Below, one piece after another: positions 56,798-64,000 of a DNA stretch of 64,000 nucleotides (positions are counted from its first letter, which is position 1; each line of letters begins with the position of its first letter). Location: NCBI RefSeq assembly GCF_000687455.2, contig NZ_JGVW01000061.1, positions 1-64,000 on the forward strand. Reading direction: 5' to 3'. The notes under the pieces are model-generated. The model worked only from the letters and a program-made list of their open reading frames with translations. It was not told where the DNA came from and did no database searches. Source of the stretch: Burkholderia sp. lig30 (lineage in GTDB: Bacteria; Pseudomonadota; Gammaproteobacteria; Burkholderiales; Burkholderiaceae). The position numbers were made by a program, and so were the translations under genes.

Positions 56798-56948
56798 GGG
56801 TCTGTTTACATACGGGCGATTTCGGGCATTCACCTGGAATGAACATCAAGCTTGGGGGTGTCACGAGAACGGCCGCTCGCCGCGTCACGCGCCTCGCGAG
56901 CGGCCGTTCTCGTGGCAACGCATGTGCGTTCCGTATGTAAACAGACCC
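56798..56948. mobile_element. MITE-like nested palindrome
   Basis: Ends are 18-base perfect inverted repeats, GGGTCTGTTTACATACGG at 56798-56815 and its complement at 56931-56948. Inside is a second perfect 19-base inverted repeat (56862-56880 with 56896-56914, CACGAGAACGGCCGCTCGC). There is no open frame of note. The flanks CTGG and CTAG could be a mutated 4-base target duplication. Confidence 0.65.
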
Positions 56949-56966
56949 TAGCGTGACGCGTGCAGT

Positions 56967-57950
56967 TTACTGCAGCCCCGTGACGATGTCCGGGCGTTCG
57001 CCCGCGCGTGGCTTGTGGAGGAACGGATAGCTGCCGGTGGCGAGGACGGCCGGCGTGTTGAAATGATCGATCGCGTGCTCGACGAAGCTGCGGGTGCGCG
57101 CGGGCACGAATTGCCGGTTCGGATAGACGATCGACAGTTCCGAATCCGGATCGTCGATCCGGTAGCCGGCGAGCAGCCGCACGAGCGCGCCGCTCGCCAG
57201 CGCATCGGCGGCGAAGCTTTCCGGCAGCACCGCGACGCCCGAGCCCGCGATGGCCGCCGCCTGCACGAGCGACAGATGGTTCGCGGTACAGACGGGCCGT
57301 GCCGACACCAGATGCGTGGCGTCGTCCGGGCCGATCAGCCGCCATGCGGCAGGATGCAGGTGCGGCGCCAGCGAGACCCAGTCGTGGCGCAGCAGGTCGT
57401 CGGGCGTGTGCGGCTCGCCGTGCCGTTCGAGATAGGCGGGCGCCGCGCATGGCACGAGCGTGTTCTGCGCAAGCGCGTGGCCGACGATTGCCGGGTTGCC
57501 GTCGAGGCGGCGGCCGGTCAGGATGCCGACGTCGTAGCCGGTGTCGAGCATGTCGACCGGGCACTCGGAGATCGTGAGCTGCACCCGCACCTGCGGGTAG
57601 CGGCGCTGGAAGCCGGCGACGAGCGGCGTCAGCGCGAGCGGCGACAGCATGCCCGACGCGACGACGCGCAACGTGCCGACCGGCTCGCGCACCTCGTGCG
57701 CGACCGATGCCTCGAGGCTGTCGAACTCCTCGAGCAACGCGCGGCAGCCTTCCAGATAGCGTGTGCCGGCCTCCGTGAGCGACAGGTTTCGGGTGGTCCG
57801 GTGAATCAGCCGCGTATTCAGGTGATCCTCGAGCATCGCGATCGAACGGGTGACGAGCGCGTTCGACACGCCGAGTTGATGCGCCGCGCGCCGAAAGCTC
57901 TGCTGTTCGGCGACACAGACGAAAACACGCATGTTCTGAATCTGGTTCAT
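56967..57950 (-). CDS. LysR-family transcriptional regulator
   Basis: 327 residues from the ATG at 57950 (MNQIQNMRVF). The HTH is at residues about 5-62 (FRRAAHQLGVSNALVTRSIAMLEDHLNTRLIHRTTRNLSLTEAG), followed by a LysR substrate-binding domain. An upstream extension of the frame is unconserved. It diverges from the aminotransferase at 58535; tandem 19-base repeats in between (58064-58101) may be its binding site. Confidence 0.93.
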   Translation of the reverse strand: MNQIQNMRVFVCVAEQQSFRRAAHQLGVSNALVTRSIAMLEDHLNTRLIHRTTRNLSLTEAGTRYLEGCRALLEEFDSLEASVAHEVREPVGTLRVVASGMLSPLALTPLVAGFQRRYPQVRVQLTISECPVDMLDTGYDVGILTGRRLDGNPAIVGHALAQNTLVPCAAPAYLERHGEPHTPDDLLRHDWVSLAPHLHPAAWRLIGPDDATHLVSARPVCTANHLSLVQAAAIAGSGVAVLPESFAADALASGALVRLLAGYRIDDPDSELSIVYPNRQFVPARTRSFVEHAIDHFNTPAVLATGSYPFLHKPRAGERPDIVTGLQ

Positions 57951-58063
57951 GGCTTGCGTAATTCCTGGCCCGATTGAGTGATTATGGTTGTGTTTTTCCG
58001 TCGCGCAAGCCAGCCCCCCGGCGAGCGAAGCGCATATCGTCGTCGTATCGAAATGGTCGCTCG

Positions 58064-58101
58064 ATAACGTGGACGATTGTTCATAACGTGAGCGATTGTT
58101 C
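58064..58101. repeat. tandem 19-base repeat, operator-like
   Basis: ATAACGTGGACGATTGTTC is followed directly by ATAACGTGAGCGATTGTTC with two differences. It lies about 115 bases before the LysR start and may be the autoregulatory site. Confidence 0.5.
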
Positions 58102-58295
58102 AATAAGGCGGCGATGCTCGTCAACCCGCAAAAGACGCGGGTTGCGCAAAAGCGCAATGCCGCGTATCGCATGCGATGTATTCTCCGGAGCGCCGATATT
58201 TCAATGATGCGCGGTCGATTCGTCGGTAAATTCTCGATTCGAGTCTTTCTTATCAGAAGGAGTGGAGGCTGTCCTTCATGAGTTTAAGAATCGTC

Positions 58296-58324
58296 TTGCA
58301 TTTATAGGTGATTTTTCTTATATC
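58296..58324 (+). promoter_or_regulatory. sigma-70-type promoter of the aminotransferase gene
   Basis: TTGCAT at 58296-58301, a 17-base spacer, TATATC at 58319-58324. It is followed by a leader of about 200 bases before the chosen ATG. Confidence 0.5.
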
Positions 58325-58534
58325 TGCGGAGAATCGTCTTATTCGCGACGGAAGTGCCGCGACACGATTTTCCCGGTGCGGCATTTTTTCACGCCGGGCG
58401 GCGCCGCGACCCCGATGCGGTTCGGCGCAGGGCGAACAACCCCCTTGCGCAACGCGGCGGAACGGAGAATCATCGACAGGCTCGCCGCCTGTCGCGCGGC
58501 GAACGCCTTTTCGTTCCGTCACCACTCTTTTGTC

Positions 58535-59743
58535 ATGTCCATCGATTACTCGCCGATTCCCTGTCCCGTCGTCGTGCCGCTCGACGCGATCCTGCCCGAA
58601 GAACCGCTGCTGATGATGGGGGCCGGCCCGGTCCCGATCCCGGCCGCCGTCGCCAAGGCGAACACGATCGTGATCAACCACCTCGGCGCGACGATGGCGA
58701 AGATCATCGAGCAGGTCAAGGAAATGGCGCGCTACGTGTTCCAGACCCGGACCAAATGGGTGCTCGGCGTCGCGGGGCCGGGCTCGGCCGCGATGGAAAT
58801 GGCGATGTCCAATCTCGCCTGGCGCGGCACGCGCGTGCTGGCGATCAAGAACGGCTTCTTCAGCGCGCGGATGGCCGAGATGGCGACGCGCGTCGGCGCC
58901 GACGTGTCGGTGCTCGAGGTGCCGGACCGCTCGGTCGCGAGTCTCGAAGAAGTCGCCGAGGCGATCGCGCGCGAGCGGCCGGAGGTCGTCACGATCGTCC
59001 ACGGGGAGACCTCCAACACCGTCTGGAACCGCGACCTGCGCGAGATCGCCGCGCTCGCGAAGGCGGCGGGCGCGCTCGTCGTCGTCGATGCGGTCTGTAC
59101 GCTGTCGACGATGCCGCTCGAGATGGACGCATGGGACATCGACGCGGTGATCACCGGCGGCCAGAAGGGGCTGTCGTCGATTCCCGGCGTGTCGCTGATC
59201 GCGTTTTCCGACGCGGCGTGGGCGCGGATGAAGAGCCGTCCCGAGCCGAACGCGCACTGGTGCCTCGACATGGCGCTCGCCGAGAACTTCTGGCACAACG
59301 CCGGCTATCACTACACCGCGCCGGTGTCGGGTGTGCTCGCGCTGCACGAGGCGTTGCGTCTCGTGTGCGCGGAGACCCTCGAAAACCGCTTCGCCCGCCA
59401 TCTGCGCTGCTCGCTCGCGCTGCAGGCCGGCATTGAGGCGATGGGCCTCGCGCTCTATGCGCCGAAGGCGTGCCGGCTCAATTCGGTGGTCGGGATCGAG
59501 ACGCCCGAGGGGCTGACGCCGGGGATGATCTGCGGGCACATCTCGAAGCAGTACCAGGTCGAGATCTCCGGCTCATTCGGCTTGCCGATCGTGCGGATCG
59601 GGCAGATGGGCGAGCAGTGCCGCGAACACAACCTGTTCCGCACGCTGCATGCGTTCGGCCGCACGATGCTCGACCTCAAGGTGGGCGTCGACCTGCCGGC
59701 CGGGGTCGCGGCGCTCGAACAGGCGCTGTCGGAGCGCGGCTGA
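58535..59743 (+). CDS. class V PLP aminotransferase (alanine-glyoxylate / pyridoxamine-pyruvate type)
   Basis: 402 residues from the ATG at 58535 (MSIDYSPIPC). MGAGPVPIPAAVAKA opens the fold. VVVDAVCTLSTMPLEMDAWDIDAVITGGQKGLSSIPG carries the PLP aspartate and Schiff-base lysine. HNAGYHYTAPVSGVLALHEALR is typical for the alanine-glyoxylate/pyridoxamine-pyruvate group. Substrate cannot be decided from sequence. It is divergent from the LysR gene. Confidence 0.85.
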   Translation: MSIDYSPIPCPVVVPLDAILPEEPLLMMGAGPVPIPAAVAKANTIVINHLGATMAKIIEQVKEMARYVFQTRTKWVLGVAGPGSAAMEMAMSNLAWRGTRVLAIKNGFFSARMAEMATRVGADVSVLEVPDRSVASLEEVAEAIARERPEVVTIVHGETSNTVWNRDLREIAALAKAAGALVVVDAVCTLSTMPLEMDAWDIDAVITGGQKGLSSIPGVSLIAFSDAAWARMKSRPEPNAHWCLDMALAENFWHNAGYHYTAPVSGVLALHEALRLVCAETLENRFARHLRCSLALQAGIEAMGLALYAPKACRLNSVVGIETPEGLTPGMICGHISKQYQVEISGSFGLPIVRIGQMGEQCREHNLFRTLHAFGRTMLDLKVGVDLPAGVAALEQALSERG

Positions 59744-59800
59744 CCGTTCGCGCCGGCGCTTGCGGGCGTCGGTGTGTCGTGCGAGCCGGGAGCGGTGCGC

Positions 59801-60748
59801 CTACCCGGCCTGCATCACCTGCCGGTAGGCATTCGGCGTGGCGCCGTGCGCGTCGCGGAAGCGGTGACTGAAGTGCGCGGGGTTCGCGTATCCGCATTGC
59901 GCGGCGATCTGCGCGAGCGGCAGCGCGGTCGAACGCAGCAGCGTGCGCGCCCGCGCAAGGCGCTGCTCGGCGATCCACGCGTGCGGCGTGTGGCCGAACG
60001 ACAGACGGAACATCCGCGCGAAGTGGTATTCGGATAGCGCCGCGACGTCGGCCAGTTCGCCGAGCGTCAGCGGCTGTGTCAGGCACGCGTCGATATAGTC
60101 GCGCACGCGGCGGCGCACCGCAGGCGCCAGGCCGCCCTTGAACGGCGCGTCGGTGCGCGCCACGCCTTGCCCGCGCAACAGCAGGCTCAGTACGTCGTGC
60201 GCGGTTTCGTTCGCGCGCAGCCGCCCGTCGGCGTCGTCCCAGTGCTCCAGTACGAGCGACTGGCACAGCGCGGCGACCCGCGGGTCCTCGAAATAGGTGC
60301 GGTCCGCGAGCGTCATTTCGCGCGGCTCGCGGTCGAGTTCGCGGATCGCGCGGCGTGCGAAATGCTCGGGCAGGAAATACAGGTGGACGAAATGCATCTC
60401 GCCGCGCACCCACCAGCGCGACTCGTGATCGCCCGGCAACGCGCAGAGCAGGCTGGGTGCGCCGTAGCCCGGCACCTTCTGGCGCTCCGTGCGGTAGCCG
60501 CCGTCGAGATAGCACGACAGCGTGTGATGCCCCGGCTGCTCGTATACCGTTTCGCTTTCGTCGGTGATGCGCGTCCACTCGGCGATCGCCAGGTGGTCGC
60601 CGAGCCACGCGAAGCGCTCGAGCGTGGCGTTCGCCTCGCTCAGCGTGCGGCACACCGATTGCAGGCCGAACGGCATCTCGCCGCCGGGGGCATCGGCGGC
60701 GGGCACGGACGAGGCAGCGGCAGTCGGAACGGAAGGACGTGTGCGCAT
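59801..60748 (-). CDS. AraC-family transcriptional regulator
   Basis: 315 residues from the ATG at 60748 (MRTRPSVPTA). A cupin-like N-terminal half (EQPGHHTLSCYLDGGYRTERQ) is followed by two C-terminal HTH motifs (LTLGELADVAALSEYHFARMFRLSFGHTPHAWI; LPLAQIAAQCGYANPAHFSHRFRDAHGATPNAYRQ). It diverges from an EamA transporter, the probable target. Confidence 0.92.
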   Translation of the reverse strand: MRTRPSVPTAAASSVPAADAPGGEMPFGLQSVCRTLSEANATLERFAWLGDHLAIAEWTRITDESETVYEQPGHHTLSCYLDGGYRTERQKVPGYGAPSLLCALPGDHESRWWVRGEMHFVHLYFLPEHFARRAIRELDREPREMTLADRTYFEDPRVAALCQSLVLEHWDDADGRLRANETAHDVLSLLLRGQGVARTDAPFKGGLAPAVRRRVRDYIDACLTQPLTLGELADVAALSEYHFARMFRLSFGHTPHAWIAEQRLARARTLLRSTALPLAQIAAQCGYANPAHFSHRFRDAHGATPNAYRQVMQAG

Positions 60749-60886
60749 GATCGGACGAGTATAAGGCGCGCGTGCGGGCGCCGCGCGCCGCGCGGGAAAT
60801 GACCGCAATCCTGGACAATCGGCCGGCGGCGCGCAGCGGCATAGTCGGGTGTCCCGTTTCGATCCGGCTTGCGCCGCCCGTTTGCA

Positions 60887-61825
60887 ATGAACCTGTCGCT
60901 CTACCTGCTCACCGTGCTGATCTGGGGCACGACGTGGATCGCCATCAAGTGGCAGCTCGGCAGCGTGCCGCCGCCCGTGTCGATCGCCTGGCGTTTCTGG
61001 CTTGCGGCCGCGGTGCTCTTCATGCTGCTGCGGGTGCTGCGCCGGCCCGCGAGGCCGCCGCGCGACGCATGGCGCTATCTCGTCGCGCAGGGTGTGGCGC
61101 TTTTCTGCATCAATTTCCTGTGCTTCTACTACGCCGAGCGGATCGTGCCGAGCGGGCTCGTCGCGGTGGTGTTCTCGACCGCGCCGTTGCTCAACTCGAT
61201 CAACGGCCGGCTGTTCATGGGCCGGCCGCTGCGGCCGTCGGCGCTGGCCGGCGCGATGCTCGGGCTGGTCGGCATCGCGTGTCTGTTCCTGCAGCAGATG
61301 GCCCACCACATCGGCGACCACACGATCTGGCTCGGCCTCGCGGTCGCGTTCGCCGGCACGATGTGCTTCTCGGCCGGCAACCTGCTGTCGAGCCGGATGC
61401 AGTCGATGGGGCTCCATCCGCTCGTGACCAACGCGTGGGCCATGCTGATCGGCGCCGCGATCCTGACCGCCGGCAGCCTCGCGGCGGGGCTGTCGTTCGT
61501 GCCGGACACGAGCCCGCGCTATCTCGGCGCGCTCGCGTATCTGGCCGTGCCCGGCTCGGTGATCGGGTTCACCGCCTACCTGACCCTCGTCGGACGCATC
61601 GGGCCGGAGCGCGCCGCGTATTGCACGGTGTTGTTCCCGATCGTCGCGCTGGCCGCGTCGACGGTGTACGAGGGTTACCGCTGGTCGGCGCTCGCGGTGG
61701 TCGGCCTGATGCTGGTGGTGGCCGGGAATCTCGTCGCGTTCGATCTGACGCGCAGGCTCTTTGCGCGCGCGCCGTGGGCGGGATGGAGCGGCTCGCGCGG
61801 GGAGGGGCAGCGCGCGCCGCGCTGA
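60887..61825 (+). CDS. EamA (DMT) family transporter
   Basis: 312 residues from the ATG at 60887 (MNLSLYLLTV). Ten predicted helices in two EamA repeats; ILIWGTTWIAIKWQLG-like first helix (LIWGTTWIAIKWQLG) and CINFLCFYYAERIVPSGLVAVVFSTAPLLNSI are typical. Probably exports an amino acid or metabolite under control of the divergent AraC protein. Confidence 0.9.
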   Translation: MNLSLYLLTVLIWGTTWIAIKWQLGSVPPPVSIAWRFWLAAAVLFMLLRVLRRPARPPRDAWRYLVAQGVALFCINFLCFYYAERIVPSGLVAVVFSTAPLLNSINGRLFMGRPLRPSALAGAMLGLVGIACLFLQQMAHHIGDHTIWLGLAVAFAGTMCFSAGNLLSSRMQSMGLHPLVTNAWAMLIGAAILTAGSLAAGLSFVPDTSPRYLGALAYLAVPGSVIGFTAYLTLVGRIGPERAAYCTVLFPIVALAASTVYEGYRWSALAVVGLMLVVAGNLVAFDLTRRLFARAPWAGWSGSRGEGQRAPR

Positions 61826-61934
61826 AAGGCGAAATCGCTCAATAGCGGGCACTTGCTCTGCCGGTATGCTTGCCTGTCGGGTTCCGCGGGCAAGAGTGGG
61901 CCGCGCGCCCGGCATGACGATCGGAGGGGCTTCC

Positions 61935-62477
61935 ATGCGCGAGTTGAACCTGAGCAAGGCTTTCACCCTGATGGAATCGGGGCCGGTGGTTCTCGTGACG
62001 ACACATGACGGGGGGAAAGACAACATCATGACGGTCTCCTGGACCATGGTGATGGATTTCACTCCGGTATTTGCCATCACCACGGGTGAATGGAATTACT
62101 CCTTCGCGGCATTGCGCAAGAATCGGGAGTGCGTCATTGCGATACCCACCGTTGACCTGCTGGACAAGGTGGTCGGCATCGGGACATGCACCGGGGCCGA
62201 TATGGACAAGTTTTCCAGGTTCGAGCTCACGCGGGTGCCGGCCAGGCTCGTCAGGCCACCGTTGATTAGGGAATGCGTCGCCAACATCGAGTGCAAGGTC
62301 ATCGACATCGTCGAAAGGCACAACATCGTCGTGCTGGAGGGCGTTGCCGCCTACGTCGACACCGCACGCGAGGAGAAGCGCACGGTTCATGCAGTGGGCG
62401 ACGGAACGTTCATTGTCGACGGGCGCAAGATCGACCGGAAGAAGATGATGGCCTCCAGGCTCCCACCGGGCGTTTAG
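61935..62477 (+). CDS. flavin-reductase-like FMN-binding protein
   Basis: 180 residues from the ATG at 61935 with a GGAGGGG site. It is a split-barrel flavin reductase domain: ESGPVVLVTTHDGGKDNIMTVSWTMVMDFTPVFAIT and NRECVIAIPTVDLLDKVVGIGTCTGADMDKF. Codon use is noticeably less GC-biased than in neighbours, which suggests acquisition. It lies between a transporter and an orphan secreted protein, so the partner oxygenase is unknown. Confidence 0.85.
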   Translation: MRELNLSKAFTLMESGPVVLVTTHDGGKDNIMTVSWTMVMDFTPVFAITTGEWNYSFAALRKNRECVIAIPTVDLLDKVVGIGTCTGADMDKFSRFELTRVPARLVRPPLIRECVANIECKVIDIVERHNIVVLEGVAAYVDTAREEKRTVHAVGDGTFIVDGRKIDRKKMMASRLPPGV

Positions 62478-62866
62478 CGTCGATTGGCTAGCGCCTGTTC
62501 CCGCTAATGACGGACTTGCGCTGGCAGCCAAAAGGGCCGAGCGCGCGGAGCGTGACGCGGCGATCGGCCCTTCTGCCGGCCCGGGTCGGCAGCCGATTGA
62601 ACCGGTCGGCGCGGCGAATGGGTGAAACCGTTCCGCCGGCGTACCGACGTTCAGTGTTCTTCTCGGGCGCCCGGACGGCCGTTCGTCGGCAGGCAGCGGG
62701 CGTTCGGCCGCCCATCGCGCCCGTCGGGCCATCGACTGCCGCCGCTTGTGTTCGCCCCCTCCGTTGCTAGACTGAAAAATACCGCAGGAGGCCGCTTGCG
62801 CGGCAGTCGCCCGTCGCGAATCGGCAGACGGATGACGGGCGCGCAGCTGGCCGACCAGGAGGCAAC
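62478..62866. other. gene-free stretch before the beta-helix protein
   Basis: No credible gene. AAAGGGCCGA (62531-62540) and TCGGCCCTT (62564-62572) can pair over a 23-base loop and may end the upstream transcript. The rest is GC-rich without a signal I recognise. Confidence 0.5.
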
Positions 62867-63301
62867 GTGAAACGCTTCATTGCGAGGCTCGGCAAGCGCA
62901 TGACATCGAGGCTGGCGCGGGGCACCGTGGCGGGCGCGGTTCTGCTGGCGTCTTCGGCCTTTTTCGCGTCGGCATATGCCCAGCCCGTCGTCACGGGGCC
63001 GCTCAGCATCAGCGGGTCGCTCGTCGTGCTCGGGCCGGTGACGGTCGACGGCTCGCTGACGGTGGCCGGCGACATCTACGCCCGCGGTCCGATCACGGCG
63101 GAGTGGATCGAACGGATTCCGCCCGGCGATCCCGCCGTACGCAGGCGCTGGGGCGAGCGCACGATTCGTGGCCCGCTTACCGTGCACGGCCCGCTGATCG
63201 TGCATGGCGATCTGGAAGCGCATGGCCCGATCACCGTCGGCGGCCCCGCCGGCGCCGTCGGCCGCGTGGATGCCGAGGGCCCGATTACCGAGCGCCGTTG
63301 A
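62867..63301 (+). CDS. exported bactofilin-like beta-helix protein
   Basis: 144 residues from a GTG at 62867 with a strong AGGAGG site. A basic N terminus and hydrophobic core end at ASAYA-Q (cleavage after residue 38). The mature part is almost wholly made of short GPLxVxG-type beta repeats (GPLSISGSLVVLGPVTVDGS, GPLTVHGPLIVHGDLEAHGP), interrupted near residues 78-95 by a charged insert (ERIPPGDPAVRRRWGERT). It looks like a right-handed beta-helix resembling bactofilins, which are normally cytosolic. No family assignment is certain. Confidence 0.7.
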   Translation: MKRFIARLGKRMTSRLARGTVAGAVLLASSAFFASAYAQPVVTGPLSISGSLVVLGPVTVDGSLTVAGDIYARGPITAEWIERIPPGDPAVRRRWGERTIRGPLTVHGPLIVHGDLEAHGPITVGGPAGAVGRVDAEGPITERR

Positions 63302-63314
63302 AGGCGCCACCGCC

Positions 63315-63456
63315 TCAAAGCCAGGTGCCGCCCTGACGTTCGCTCGGCTCTTCGGCCAGGGCGTCGAAATCGTGGATCCAGTCCAGGTGATGCAGCACGC
63401 TGTCGCGCGCGCCTGCGCGGCATCTCCGATCAGCGTCACGCGGCCCTTGCTCCAGC
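63315..63456 (-). pseudogene. C-terminal remnant of an FAD monooxygenase
   Basis: One minus-strand frame reads KGRVTLIGDAAQ, the GD motif of PHBH-type hydroxylases. The continuation VLHHLDWIHDFDALAEEPSERQGGTWL and a stop lies in another frame. The middle is missing and the frame is shifted, so it is a decayed fragment. Confidence 0.6.
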
Positions 63457-63602
63457 GGCCTGGCGTCGCGCTCGATACGGTTCGCAACACCAGCGTCAAT
63501 CTGAGCGACGAGATGGTCGACGGCCGAGTCGATCTGGCCATCGGCCTGCTGCCGCAACTCAAGGGGGGCTTCTATCAGCGCCGCCTGTTCGATCGGCGCT
63601 AA
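63450..63602 (+). pseudogene. internal fragment of a LysR-type regulator
   Basis: LLQRPGVALDTVRNTSVNL and DEMVDGRVDLAIGLLPQLKG then GFYQRRLFDRR match the first part of a LysR substrate-binding domain. The HTH and the rest of the domain are missing. The end is marked by a short direct repeat, GATCGGCGCTAAT twice (63593-63618). Confidence 0.65.
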
Positions 63603-63712
63603 TCGATCGGCGCTAATTCCGAACCATTCAGCAAGAGATAGGGTGATGGATGGTTTGCTGTCCTGTTGGGTGCTGCCGCGAGGACATTCCCGTTTGCGGT
63701 CGGGGTGGCCCG

Positions 63713-63741
63713 AAAAAAAACCGCCCGTACAATGCGGACGG
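63713..63741 (-). terminator. terminator of the MFS gene at the window end
   Basis: On the minus strand CCGTCCG-cattgta-CGGGCGG forms a 7-base stem (one G-U pair) followed by eight T. It lies about 40 bases past the MFS stop. Confidence 0.75.
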
Positions 63742-63782
63742 CTTCTTGCATCTCGCGGGCGCCAGCCCGACGCGCCGCGCCC

Positions 63783-64000
63783 TCAGGCCACCGCGCCACT
63801 TCTCCCGAGCCGTGCCTGACGCCGATACAGCGCCGCCGACAGCGCGACGCCCGCCGCCGCCGCCACGGCTGCGAACAGGAATACCTGCGGATACCCGAAC
63901 TCCCCGGCGACATACCCGGCGAGCGGCCCCGTGATCCCGAGCGACAGATCGAGAAACACCGAATAGGCCGACAGCGCCGCGCCGCGGCTCGCGGGCGGCA
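63783..64000 (-). CDS. MFS transporter, C-terminal part (cut by window end)
   Basis: The last 72 codons of a transporter: [20 protein letters not shown], then [21 protein letters not shown] and a final hydrophobic helix ([16 protein letters not shown]) with a basic tail. The GxxxGPLxG pattern and helix spacing fit an MFS half. The start lies outside the window. Confidence 0.75.
   Translation of the reverse strand, partial: PPASRGAALSAYSVFLDLSLGITGPLAGYVAGEFGYPQVFLFAAVAAAAGVALSAALYRRQARLGRSGAVA

Larger units (their letters stand above)
57951..58534. other. long AT-rich intergenic region with repeats and promoter
   Basis: 584 bases. It holds two tandem 19-base repeats (58064-58101) and, at 58296-58324, a sigma-70-type promoter. 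The stretch 58180-58350 is clearly less GC-rich than the surroundings. An in-frame extension of the aminotransferase back to 58262 exists but looks non-coding. Confidence 0.6.

Noticed and set aside
59801..62083. 760-codon minus-strand frame including the AraC gene
   Set aside because: Only the last 315 codons look like a protein; the upstream part is a shadow of the EamA and flavin-reductase-like genes.

Overview
The window is about 66 % GC and reads as a chromosome 1 segment of a Burkholderia species, probably of the cepacia-complex type. The evidence is gene order (nadK-recN, hrcA, hemH, grpE-dnaK-dnaJ, tol-pal, homogentisate genes), the sequences of the housekeeping proteins and the codon bias. 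I assigned species level by recognition only, not by a search.

Layout. 1-12.1 kb: recN and nadK on the minus strand, then a rightward block hrcA, hemH, hslR, grpE, dnaK, dnaJ and a fused pabBC. Two matching sigma-32-type promoters precede grpE and dnaK. 12.2-24.6 kb: panB, a deoxynucleoside kinase, folK, pcnB, a HAD phosphatase and hda leftward; purM rightward; mutL-miaA leftward; then a DedA protein, an MscS-type channel and a class II glutamine amidotransferase. 24.7-28.3 kb: an AhpD-like protein, a soluble chemoreceptor-like protein with unusual domain order, a GtrA/GtrB pair and tRNA-Lys(UUU) beside a 5' half of a second tRNA-Lys. 28.4-34.9 kb: the tolQ-tolR-tolA-tolB-pal-cpoB operon with ybgC, and an SDR. 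35-42.3 kb: a ZTP riboswitch with glyA, nrdR, five minor-pilin genes, a yqjD-yqjE-like membrane cluster and a 1-Cys peroxiredoxin.

42.4-52 kb: glutaryl-CoA dehydrogenase with a divergent IclR regulator, a degenerate EAL protein, and a catabolic operon. That operon has a flavin hydroxylase, a 75-residue partner (DUF2783), an MFS transporter, hmgA and fahA. It can be read as 3-hydroxyphenylacetate to homogentisate to fumarylacetoacetate to fumarate plus acetoacetate; maleylacetoacetate isomerase is not in the window. 52-64 kb is accessory: three MFS transporters (one cut by the window end), bluB, a D-lactate dehydrogenase, LysR and AraC regulators, a PLP aminotransferase, an EamA transporter, a flavin-reductase-like protein, an exported beta-helix protein and two decayed gene fragments.

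Most unusual content: (1) a small palindromic element inserted in frame in three places inside coding sequence (once in pabBC, twice in pcnB), always in predicted surface loops or linkers; (2) the chemoreceptor-like protein with its signalling hairpin ahead of a Cache domain and no membrane segment; (3) a nested-palindrome, MITE-like element abutting the ldhA ribosome binding site; (4) hexamer, heptamer and 49-bp tandem arrays in 5' regions; (5) the split tRNA-Lys relic; (6) a secreted bactofilin-like beta-helix protein.
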